The notes under the pieces are model-generated. The model worked only from the letters and a program-made list of their open reading frames with translations, had not been told where the DNA came from and did no database searches. Positions 27,401 to 40,156 of a DNA stretch of 64,000 nt are shown piece after piece. The stretch's first letter is position 1, and each line of letters starts with the position of its first letter. Source of the stretch: Acanthopleura granulata (taxonomy: Eukaryota; Mollusca; Polyplacophora; Chitonida; Chitonidae); contig JABBOT010000012.1 in assembly GCA_016165875.1 (NCBI GenBank), positions 9,514,805 through 9,578,804 on the forward strand, in the 5' to 3' direction. A program made the translations under genes and the position numbers.

Positions 27401-28676
27401 CTGTATCGACTTTCTACCAAAGCTTGAAGAATAGAAGTGCTTTTTCAACCACAGATGACGTCTCAAAGAGTTGTAAGACTGTTCCTTTCCTGTCTGGGAG
27501 TTTTAAAAAAATGTCCATTGTTTCAGATGTTCACTTAGTCAGGCGCTCCTTTTCCATCATTGAACCTTAGCTATTGTCCTCAGAATTGAGCCGTTGTCCA
27601 CTAATGTCTTATCTCCACAGCGGACCATTCCAAAATCACTTTCTGCCAGACACTAGCTAGATAATGGTCACTGCCTGATAAATAAACCATTGTCTCCAGT
27701 GGCTTTCTAAAGGTCACCATCCAACTTCAACCGACCCGTCAGCTCCTTTAAAATCACCCTGCTTTAGAAACATAGCCCACCAGTTCAATAAAGATGAATG
27801 TGTGTTGAGCTATGTCTGATATGATACATTTCTGTGGTAATAACTGTGACATTGTCTTACCCCAGACACTTCCATTGTACATCCTGTAAATGTCAGGGAA
27901 ATGCCTATAGGATATTCAAGCTCAGGCGGTGTAAATAATTTATTAAGAGATTTATTAAGGTTAAGTTTAATTTATCATCTCAGAACAGAGCATCTTTGGA
28001 ATCCCTAGAACATTGCTTTCGCTGGAAAGTAATGCAATAAAATTTAGCTCCTCCTCTTAATTTATGATACTGGTTGCTGTCATATACATGAAATATCCTT
28101 GAGTAGCCCATTCAAATAAATAGCACATAAACACACACATATGGTATTGAGATGCCTTGACAGAGAGTTGTACAGATTATCTCAGCTTAAGGAATCCTAG
28201 GACAGGAAGAGATACATCATTAAAAGAACTAGCGTGACAGCTTCACAAATTGCATTTTTTTGGTTAGATAAACATGTTTTTACAGTGAATAAAATAAATG
28301 ACAAGTGAAACATGCACTTTAATACTTTATATTTTAGTTGCCCAATGATTGATTCTCCTTCAGCCAATATTTCTTGTGTTAGTGCATGGTATATTAACCT
28401 TATAATATTGATTGATAACATTGGAGGACAATTTGTTTGCTGATATTAGATGTTTGTATGAATTGTATTCTTATTGCAATAATCCTGAGATAAGTTAGCT
28501 ATATGTATAGTGGTGTGAAATATGAAGCACAGCCATTAGCCACAATTGTTACATGAACACACCTGGTGTAGAGGATTTGCATGCTTTTTATGTTACAGCA
28601 TATATATATATATATATATATGTTTTCTCACGTTAGTGCATGGAATATTAACCTTAAAATATTGATTGATAATATT

Positions 28677-28775
<99 letters not shown>

Positions 28776-31700
28776 CATATTATTACTTCATTACTATCGA
28801 ACTGCTGAAACCTACAGATGGTCGAGGGTTTCTCCAGGGCTCTGCCTGGTTTCCTCCCACCATAATGCTGACTGCTGTCGTATAACTGAATTGTTCTTGA
28901 GTACGGTTTAAAACACCAATCAAATAAATAAATAAATAAACTGAACTGCTGATTGTGATGCTGTCATTGCACAGATCATTCACAAAGTCTTTGTTATACG
29001 CTTCATATTTTGTCAACTAACCACAAATGGATAATGAAAGAAATTGGCCACCATACAAAAATTCAAAGCAAACACCAGCCAGCACATAAACAATACAAGT
29101 ATGTAAAGTACTTCCATTTGTTTGAGTTCTGATGTATTGTAGGTGTTTCAGCTTTTATGGTTCATTACTTGAGTAGTAAGGTGAGAAAGAAAAATATCTG
29201 AGAAGCAAAGCCTTTATAAAAGAGTCCCAGTTACTCTGCATGTCTAGCGTTATTTGTTTCATTTTATGGGAACTTTTATCAAATGTTTGCTAGCACTTCT
29301 AACTGTAGAGAGAAGCAAATCTGTCCCAGTTGTAGTGATGTATCAGAATCAGTGGACATGACCATTCATAGATTCTGACATCGCTGTGAAACCAGGTAAA
29401 GATGACTACACGCATGTTTCATTTTGTATCAACTGTCAAAGATGTTAAAGATATGCTTCTCTGTGTAGAAAGAGACCTGCAGAGCTATTTTGTGATGATA
29501 ACTTCGACTACAACTTACATGTATTTGTTAGTCATTTCTGATTTCCTCCCCAATAGAATTGCATGCCAATGTTAGATTACCCTGGATTATGCAAAGTGTT
29601 ATTGCTTTTCTTGGTGCAGGAGTTCTGGGCTTTGATTTCTCTCATGTTTTGTTGCCATGTTTTGTTCTGTTAAAGATGGGGGTGCCTGTGTGGAGGCAGC
29701 CCATGCTAGAAATAACAACCTGAAGGTGGTGGATTCTGGAGAAGATTCTGAGGACGAAGATGATCAGGACACCAGTACAGTTCTGCTGGGTAAATCTCCA
29801 TACAGACTTAGTTCTGCTGGGTAAATCTCCATACAGACTTAGTTATTATTCCATAGAGGCTGTGTATCTACTCAGCATTCTCTGGCAGGTTTGAATAAAT
29901 GTGCATGTGGGTAATGACGTCCACATGGTAATAAGTCCACATGCTTACTCACTTGATTGGTGTTTTATGGAACATGGGCTCAAATATTTTTCACTTCGTG
30001 TTTTTCACTGGCCGAAGGATTTAAGTTTAGCAGAGCTTGGAAGAAACCATTGTTCCTCTTAAGGGGAAAACCACTGTTTGAAAAAGAGGTAGAGAATTCA
30101 CTGTTCCTTGCAAGGAGGTCATCCAAGTTATGTCAAAGTCTGGAAATTTATCATAAAGCTCAGCCTAAAGGGATAATATCACTTGTTAAAAGTTTTTCCC
30201 TTTCTCATAAGAAAAGAATTAAGTGGAATGATGGAAAAACAAGAAGATCCAGTTAAGTTTGCTTGAATGATGTGCCTTATCTCAGTTCATCTGTTCTATA
30301 ACGGTGAGTGCTGATCAAACTTAAAATAATAAGGTCAGTGTCTTGTTGGTGAAGCTGAGGGATAAACACAAAATATATCCTGATTTTATATGGCATACAA
30401 ATGCCTTGCTTGAAAACATGTTATTATAAATGGATGCCTTGTCGCAGTTGCAAAAATTACCAGAGATTTATTGATTACCTGTTTTTTGCAAATTTTACAC
30501 TTCTTATTGGTCAAGTCATATTGGTAGAACCTTGAAAAATTCCAAGTCTGAAAATTGCTTTCAAGTTTACGAAGGATTGTAATAAACCTATGTGTCACAG
30601 GTATATCTTTTGAAGAAGATATTAATAGCCAGTTTCAGGTTTATAATGGTGCATTTATAGTTAGTCAGTTTAGCCTGTCCCTTTTTAATTGATGTTGGGT
30701 GTTATGTTGCATATCACCTTGGCAACACTTTGCAGATATGACGTCTTTTTGCTTAAATTATTTATAACTGCAGAGAGTTGTAGGATGAACCTAATGATTT
30801 ATGAGAAAAAAGGCTGTTTGACCTCAAGACCGTCATGTGATCCATAAAAGATACATGCACAGGTTGCAGCTCATTATTTGTCTATACATAATTACAAATA
30901 CTGCACTAGATCATTCTTTAATGTGCAAGACCAATCGAGCCCAAGACCATTTTATCCTTTAATCATTAATAGTGATGTGTATTGACAGGCAGTTGTTAAT
31001 CTTTCAAATAAGAAAAGAAAAACAAACTTACATTATCATCTTCACAGAATTGGAGTGTTCAGCTGTTCTAGTAATCTTTTAGATGCCAGATATGTTAAGC
31101 AAATGAAGTAGAGGATTAACACCCCCACCCAACAAGATCTCGTAATTACGTGGCTTATTCTGTCTTAGCTGTACTAAATTAGTTTTAAGGGGAAAAAACT
31201 GCTAATGCATGTCTTTGGCTTTTGCTTGCTTTTTATGGCCTTGAACTGATTTGTGTGGTGCTTTTTTGGCGTCCATCAGGGCAATTGGAAATCCTTTTTT
31301 TATTTAGGAAATCCTTTTTTTATTTAGACTAGTTGTTTGAAAGTGATTGGAAATGTAGAGCTTGTTTGACTTCTGCTATGTTAAGATTTTGATGTTTATG
31401 TCTAGAAAGTCCTTCCGTGTCGTATTGGCTAGTTGTGTAGTAGAAGAGTGATTGCAGGATCAGATGTAGAGCTTAGGTTTGACATTCTAGCATACTATGG
31501 TAAATTCAGATTTTTTTTGCAGTGTACTGCTGCTGTACGTGTCGTCTACTTAATACCGATATTTACCGCCGTTTCATATATACATCTAGGCCGATAAATA
31601 CATACACGTATGGTCTACCTCATGCTGGTGTACGTGTGGTCTATACTTAATACAGATTTATACCCTCTTTGTATGTATACATCTATGCAGGTAAATAAAT

Positions 31701-34700
31701 ACATACATGTATGGTCTACCTAATGCTGGTGTATGTGTGGTCTACTTAATACCGATTAAGTCCATACATGTGCTGATAAATATATGGTCTACCTGATGAT
31801 AGTACATACCCTGTCTACCTGTCTTATTTAATATTCGTCTAGTTTACATTCTGAACTCTTTGTTTTTGAGAATATGTTACTGACATGACTATATTAAATG
31901 AGTAATTTTGAAGGCAAAACAAGAATTTAATTTCCAATAAGGCTTAGTCAAATTACAGAATGTGTTTTTGGAAAAGATCTCGACCTGTTTAATGTCTGAG
32001 GCCTTTAGATGGCTGTTCCATGATTACATTCACCCATGTTTGTGTTTGTAAAACAGGAGAGATAGATGAAATAGATTCTGTTATATATTCGGGCCACCTA
32101 ATGCTGAAAAATACATAATGGTCTCCTTTTTGCGGGCGAATATTTGATAGATTTTAAGGGGGACCAAATATCATGTATAATTTTTGTTTTGCGTTCCTCT
32201 AAGTTTATACTGTCACAGGAGTGTTTGTGAGTTGTGTTTGGTTTCAAAAATGTAAAAAAAATTATAAGAAGTTACTCTCAGTATAAATTATACAAATAGT
32301 CCCCTTAAAGGTGAAAAAAATGCGCTCTCCCTAATGCTGATAATAGATTTATACATATATACATAGGACAATGAGAAGTTTACCATAAGTTTTTTATAGA
32401 TGAGATAATTCTGTTTGCTGTGGGAGATTGTGAACACAAATCTATGGCTCCCCGAAATGTGAGCAATGGAGCTGTGTGTCGGCTGTATAGTTTATTACTG
32501 CCAAGCGTGTACAAGAAGTGAAGAATGATATAAAACGTAAAGTAAGATATAAGACATAAAGTGACATATAAGCCTAAAATGCCATATAATATGTAAAGCA
32601 CCATATAAAACGTTAAGTTCTATATTAGACATAAAGTGCGATTTAAGGCGTAAAATACTATATACTACGTAAAGTTTAACGTAAGACGCTAATTGCGACG
32701 TGAGACTAAATCTGGTACAGGTCATAAAGTGAGACACATGACGTAAACGTAAAACGAGCTTTACTATTACAATCGAACTGGATAACTAACTGGAAAAATG
32801 TTTGACTAAATTGTACAAAATATATGTCTTTGTTGACTACAGTGTACAATCTTCTGTCGGAAATCCGCATCACATTACAAGTCAAACGCACGTCATGTGA
32901 CACTGAATTGAATTCTAACAGATCAGATCAGCCATAATTCACTTTTAAAGCTGCCATATGTAAATGACGTAAGAGTTATCTCCCTTCAATCAAAGCGTTG
33001 TTTTTTTTACATATTCCCTTTTCCGAATTTTTCATTTTACATTTCCTCATATTAAGCCAATGGCCTTCTGTGTCATCCAGTGTGTAGCGCCTCTCTAATA
33101 TATCAAACCCTTTCACATCAAGTTAAGCAAATCCTTACTGGAGTCCGTCAAGGGAATCTTCAGCATGTTGGATGTGAAAACGGTGTGGCCGCTCAGCTGC
33201 CCTTATAGGCAAAACTTGTGTGCAAATGCAACGTGTACGTATGACATGATTTCAGTCAGTAGTGCCTTCAGTGTGAGTTGCCTGTACAAAGGCGAATAAT
33301 TAGTTTGCCTAATTCGTTAGTTTGTTTTGTATTACCATGTGTTTTAGCACTTGGGGAACGAATGATAGAACATCTTGTGGCAAATATTACTAAATAACAC
33401 ACGATAACAGATTTAATGGGGCTTTGTTTACAACACATAATCTTGTCAACAGGAGCCACTTCTTTAAAAATATTCAGTAGAAGCCTGTATTTCACATTTA
33501 CAATGTTCAGTAAACAAATATTATTAGGCAGCTAATTTCAGGTGGTACACGTTGCTCAGAGATATTTCTGTTCCTTCGTAAATAAATATAGGCCTATAGC
33601 GAGTCTGAATCTAGAAGAGCCTGACCAAGTCACAGATCAGGACAGAAGACCTATGGATACATGTTTGCAGCTGCATGTTGACAAAATGTAGAGGTTAAAC
33701 CTGAAATAAAAGTATGATCTATTTCTGCATGGCACACAAAGTGAGACTTGGCCATTACAAGCTGGGAGTAATTTAGAGGTTGTTAAATTCAGGGTGTATA
33801 AACTATTATACATGTACATGTAGATTTACTTGAGCCAGATATAGGTCTACAGCTCAGAACGAAGTTACATGTAATTACACATGACAACGTTAATGGGCCT
33901 ACAAGTATAGCTGGCTTAACAGAAACTAATTATAACTTTAATATGAGAAAAAGATTATGTGCAAAGAACATGAAATAGTGTACATCAAAGCTGAAAAGGA
34001 AAAAAAGTATATGCTCCACAACACCATTTTCAATTTAAAAAAGACAAGTTACATTGTCAACAAAATTCCTACACAATTAAAATGTGATTTATTGTTGTCG
34101 CATAATTTGTGGTCCAATTTCCGATACTGATCCACATCTCCCTAACACAAATCAATTGAGCTCTAACAATAAACTGGGTCATTATATATCATACAGGGAT
34201 GTTGATATCTGTTTATTATGCTCTGTACTACACAGTGTTAGACTTATTCAGTTAACAACAAAATCGATGAAAAAAGTTCATTATTGTGAAACTCACATCA
34301 TTGGACACATCTTTCACCCTCTGCACATCAGTGGTCTAGCACTTATAATATTGTAAAGGTGTCAAATCATCAGGCATAAGAAATTAAATTCAGAAAAGAA
34401 TTTAGAAGGAATATTTATTTACCTGTTGAAAATAACCGAAGGAAAGAAATCTGTTTGATAATGAGAGATAACTTAGAGCCTCAAGACCTGTGACTGAAGC
34501 AAGTTAAGGTCCACACATTCTCACAATTTCTTTCTTTCAGATAAAGATAGTCACTTTGAAGACGGTAGGTCAATGTAACATGCCAACTTTTCAAATGGGA
34601 GAAAAACAGACAAATGAGGCCATTAAAATATAACAAAAAAAATTCAAAATAAAACCCATATAGTCACTACAATAAATAAGCTGTAAAAAAGAAAACCTCT

Positions 34701-34815
34701 AAAATAACTGACTTGACTCTTATTTCCATTTTTTTCTATTTTGCATTTAAAATATTAGCTACGTAAATAAAGATATGACAACTGGAAAATACTTTCTAAG
34801 GAGCCAATGGCATGA

Positions 34816-34854
<39 letters not shown>

Positions 34855-37800
34855 TTTTATTTCAGAATTCAGAAATTTGATTTCATTCTTGAGAGAGGCA
34901 TAAAACACCAAAGAAATAAATAAATAAATAATTACTCCCATTTTGTATTGAAGGTGAAAGTTTAAATAGACAAATTAATAGAGCAGAACAGAAAACCTGG
35001 GACTGTTACAATGACAATGTTATCATGACAGGGTAGGTTAAATACTCTTTTCATCTATGGCTCTTGTTTGAAACCAAACACGACATCAAAGTTTACTACA
35101 ATCGTGATTATTTGCACTCTCTTGTAGGAAGTGTGACCTGTTCTGCTCACCGCTGATTTACAACACACTTGTACTAATACAAAACATGGCTGTTTAGAAA
35201 AACAACTTTTATTTTCAAGTCAAATCAGACAGGGAGTCTGTAACTACATCAAGCCAAAGTCTCCTTACACAGCAGTAACCATGGTAACCAAATTGGACAC
35301 ACTATACAAACTAGACAAGCTGCTTAATACATTAAAACAAAGACCCAACTAGTCTATTTCAACAAATTCTAATAGATGGTAATGGAAATGATTGAATGAA
35401 TAATTACCTGGTGGTCAGGAGATGTTTAACATGTCACAGAGAACTTGTGGTAGAGTTGCGGAGTCACCAGTCACCAGACGAGCAGACACGGATTTACCAC
35501 AGGAGAACCAAACCCAGGGGACGAGTGGTTCTGTCACCTTCAGTCCCCGGACAGTGGTCATCACCCGGTTGTGACCAGAGTCCAGCACTGTCATAGACCG
35601 CTGGTCACAGTCCAGGTACAGACCGACGTGATGCGGTCGTGTGTGAGGTCTCCTCTGTCGATAGTCAGGTTTGATCTCACAACCACAGTAACTATAACAC
35701 CTGACCTAAGTGTTTTTATTTTTCTTTTGAATATTTTTCACTCATATTTAAAGGATCATGGATGGTGTGTACATCTACAAACGGCCCGCTGATGGGAGCT
35801 TGAACTTTTTTTTTTATTGGTTTTACCTTTAATGGCTTTGTGACTGTTTTAATGATTTTGATTGATAGACTATCATTGTAAAAATTTACCAGTTATAGTA
35901 ACTTGTCTTTGTTTCCTGTAGTAAACACATCTTCTGTGGAAAGCTTCCATGAAGGGCCACAATTTCTTGTGACTATATTTTTTTACATTTATGGACCTGA
36001 TTTACCTATTTCTTGTAATCAAGAACACTTTCATGTTGAGCTACAATTTTTGTGCACAGGCTTACCTACAAGTAGGTGAACTAGAGGGGTATTGATAAGC
36101 AGGTTCCTCTGGTGATTTGACCAGATTTGTCCTCATCTTTCTGTTTTTTGGACTTCTCTCTGTTCTCCTGTAAACACAGATTTCTACATGCCTTTCATGT
36201 AGGTCTACAGTTTCCTATGCAAACACCTATCTAGAGAAGCTTATTGTCTCTCTATTTATTTTACCAGAGTTATGGAGTGTCAAAGTTTACAGAATTTTTG
36301 GACTTCATTTTCTCTGGTACACACATTATCTGTACAAAACTTTCCACATCTATTTTATTACTCGGGGCATATGACAATGGCCGATACGTGTACCTTCCTA
36401 GACAGTGGCAGTTGTCAGCTGAGTATTTACCGAGCCAATCACGGGGTTACAGTAACTACGTTTTCCAGCCAGTTGGTACTCAAACTCCCCTCAAGGAAGT
36501 TTTTTTTTACCAGCATAGCTCAACCATTCACAGGGTTGCAGTTGCCACTCACAGTTGACGGATTGCCAAACGTAGTTCCTGATTTGCATATCACACTCTA
36601 TACTCTACAACTCTATAACATACAAAGTCACTGCTCTGTAAGTCATACGATAAACAGTCCTATTTGTCACAGTATAATAATTTTGGCCTCACTTGATGAT
36701 TTAATGGCAAGGTCTTAGCACTATCTAAGTAGAGAATGATATCTGTGTACGAGTCATTCTACTTCATTTTGGTTTAGAAGTCAGTATATGAACATATCAC
36801 CTGAATTTAACATTATGTAGTTTTACGAACTGCTCAATCAGGCGAGTACCGATGTTCTCTGAATGCTTTGTTATTAAGACGTATCAGGCCATATCTGGAG
36901 CCATCCGAGTACCGGAAAACATTTGGGCTCCCAAACTGTGAGGAGTGCAAAGTAATCAAGCTGTATTAAAACTAACAAGTAAACTGAACAAAAATATGAT
37001 AGTTTATCAATGAAGAGTTAAGCTTTCTTACAAATTCCTTTCTTTCATAAAATTAAAAGTTCTCAGAAAGCACCATTTTGAGTTACAGTTTATTAAATTT
37101 CTTCCTGCACAGTCACAATGTCACCTTTAAAGTTTGGGATCGGAATGTTTGATCTGTTTCTAGATATGGTCCTGGGTATATGGTGTCTCCCTAAAGCTGA
37201 TTTTGCTTTTATCAAGATGTATATGGTGTCTCCCTAATGCAGAGTTCGCTTTTATCAAGATATATATGGTGTCTCCCTAATGCTGATTTCGCTTTTATCA
37301 AGATGTATATGGTGTCTCCCTAATGCTGATTTCCCTTTTATCAAGTTATATATGGTGTCTCCCTTATGCTTTTTTCGCTTTTATCAAGGTGTATATGGTG
37401 TCCCCCAATGCTGATTTCACTTTATCAAGATGTATATGGTGTCCCCCTGATGCGGATTTCACTTTCATCAAGATGTATATGGTGTCTCCCTGATGCTGAT
37501 TTCGCTTTTATCAAGATGTATATGGTGTCTCCTCTATACTGATGTCACTTTTATCAAGAACATTATGGTGCCTCCTTTACGAGTGTATGTTGTAACAAAG
37601 AACTACTTGTCTTTGGTGTCTACTGTTGGCTGGAGTTGTTTTTAAGCTTTAAACCTGTATAGTTTCTTCCATTGGTTGTTTTTGTTTAACTTTAAATCTT
37701 GTATTTTGTCTAAACATATTGAGTTTCTGTCTTGGGTTGCTTTTGACACCAAGCTAGAAATCTACATGTGTATGGTTATGCTTCATTTCATTTTTTGACC

Positions 37801-40061
37801 ATAAACTTTCTTGTTTCTTTTTTATTTTTTATTGTATAGACGGTATGGTTTTTGGGGCCTCCTTGGGTTTTTTTCTCATAACTGTGAGACCTCTACCCTT
37901 TCTCAGGTTGATTTTTATGGGTCTGTTGGTGAGAATCGCCAGAGGCCCATTATAGGGGCATGAAAAAATGTGGAGAAATTTCCGAAAGTAGTTCACCCAA
38001 GGCAAATATCATGGTCAAATATTAGCTTTCGTGATGTTTTCTTCATTATGTTGTTGGGATTTATATCTAATGACTATGCATTGATAATACATGGATAGCC
38101 AGTCGTAGATAGCGATTTGCATATCAAAGACCACTCCTGCCAATTTTCACTCCCCACAAGGAAGTTTTTTACTACCATTGCTCAACCATTCACAGGGTTG
38201 CAGTTGCCACCCATAGTTCACAGAATGCCAAATCTTGTACCCGATTTGCGTATCAAAGACCACTGCCGCAAATTTGTGAATGAACTCCCCATCAATGACA
38301 ACATACAAAGTCACTGCTCTGTAAGTCATACGATAAACAGTCCTATTTGTCACAGTATAATAATTTTGGCCTCAGCTGATTTAATGGCAAGGTCTTAGCA
38401 CTATCTAATTAGAGAATGATATCTGTGTATGACAGTCATTTTACTTCATTTTGATTTAGAAGTCAGTATATGAACGCATCACCTGAATTTAACATTATGT
38501 AGTTTTACGAACTGCTCAATCAGTGAGCTACCGGTGTTCTCTGAATACCTTGTTCATTAAAGCTCTAGCTAGCATGAGGAGGTCAAGGGTGGTAGTTTAT
38601 TAATGTCTGTTGCAGTTTCCAGTCTATTTCTTCACTATCTTTCAACTTCTTGACACGAGCTTTAAACTTGTTGTGGAGGGATGCTGTAGGGTCTTTTAAT
38701 AGGGCCTTGTGGTCTCTAATTTATGCGCCACTTCGCATTCCCTTACTATGTATGGTGAAGTCATGCGTAATAGCTCATTGCAAACTGGACATATTGTATT
38801 TTTATTTGAAATTAATTGGCTTTTTAACTTTTTCCTTTATAAACAATATACAGCAATGTTTTGGTAACATCTAGAACAATGCCTTTTATTAAACCAACAA
38901 ATGAATTAATGATATCCTTGTTCATGTTGGTAGGTTAGACTGAGTACTCACTAAGTACTGAACAGGATTGGTACATGTATTTATTAATTGGAAGCCAATG
39001 TTGAGAAAATTTGAACTGAAACTTAATGGTTGGCATGTCTCTAGCTGGTGAATTTTTTAAGTTTATTTCGTATATGGCTAATGTGACTCAGTATTGTCTT
39101 AAAATTTGTTGTAAAGTTAGTTAGTTTAAGAACTATTTGCGCAATTTAGTCAACTACATACTCTTAATTCAGGAAACTAATGGACTTTGTAATGAAGTTT
39201 GGATGTTTCTATACTTCTTTGTGTTGCTTCATGTGAAAGTTTATAATTACAGCTCAGTTTTGGGGCGTGTAAGATAACTTGAAGTGTGGGATGAAGTATT
39301 ACAAAACTGACATTGACTGTAAATGTATATGTTTTGTGGATTCTCCTTTGGGCCTCTGACTTGTCGAGGTAAGAGGAATGTACATCAAACATGTCATGAG
39401 AAACAAAAATCAAAAAAACTTTGAAATAGTTTAGGGTTTTCTTGTTTGGAATATTGAGATGATGACAGACTGGGTTGTCAGTAAGAGTGGTCTAACGGTC
39501 AAATAACGGCGGTGTTTTTCAGATTTAGCGAAACTGGTTATATATTTTTTTTCAGATTAAGGGAGGCTGGTTATATATTTTTTCAGATTAAGGGGGAAAC
39601 ATTTATATTTATAATTTTAAAATTTATTGAAACTGGTTGAAAATATTTTTCACATTTGAAGACCCCATTATATGTATTATATAAATGAGCCTATCTTCAC
39701 TCAGAGTTCAGCATACCGAAAAATAGTAACATGATGTAACATAAATCATAGCATAAGAATACTTTAATATAAGAAGTGTAAATGTAAAAATATACATATG
39801 TTTTTGTTTTTTTTTTCAAGACTGGTTCAAGTCCAGCTGATGCTGGCTTCCTCTCCGGCCGTACATGGGAAAGTCTGCCAGCAACCTGCCGATGGTCGTG
39901 GGTTTACCCCGGGCTCTACCAAGTTTCCTCCCACCATAATGCTGGCCGCCGTCGTATAAGTAAAATATTCTTGAGTACGATGTTTAAAATAAGTGCCTGT
40001 CTCCTTAATGATGGCGGTAAGACATATACCTTGTGTGTTCCCTAATGCTGGAATATATATG

Positions 40062-40156
<95 letters not shown>

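Larger units (their letters stand above)
23509..29675 (+). other. NCKX intron 6
   Basis: It contains tRNA-related repeats (24097-24190, 24480-24795), pyrimidine-rich CCCTATTTTT stretches (25335-25480 and 27090-27170), a tandem array of about 200-bp units, long (TA)n tracts and the left part of duplication copy 1. No exon was recognised. Confidence 0.8.
28828..31429 (+). repeat. 2602-bp exact duplication, copy 1 (contains exon 7)
   Basis: It appears identical to 40457-43058 at a constant offset of 11629, on spot checks along its length and at both ends, including SINE sequence, exon 7, the 31-bp donor duplication and a local TTTTTTTATTTA repeat. Similarity ends after CGTATTGGC at 31429. Confidence 0.95.
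29790..34540 (+). other. NCKX intron 7
   Basis: It begins in duplication copy 1, then has a ~110-bp degenerate minisatellite at 31525-31800 and a short-period array at 32520-32760. No coding sequence recognised. Confidence 0.7.

Noticed and set aside
28581..28911. ORFs of repeated Tyr-Ile across the (TA)n tract
   Set aside because: Simple translation of a dinucleotide repeat on both strands.
29957..30256. 99-codon ORF present twice (also 41586-41885)
   Set aside because: It is duplicated only because the whole 2.6-kb block is. It starts in a SINE tail fragment and has no recognisable domain.
36272..36718. 148-codon ORF with a partial relative at 38117-38398
   Set aside because: The similarity comes from the ~400-bp direct repeat. 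The reading frames are not preserved through the indels between the copies, so selection for protein is not supported.
37177..37575. CRISPR-like regular repeat array
   Set aside because: Repeats are head to tail without unique spacers, and the context is an animal intron.
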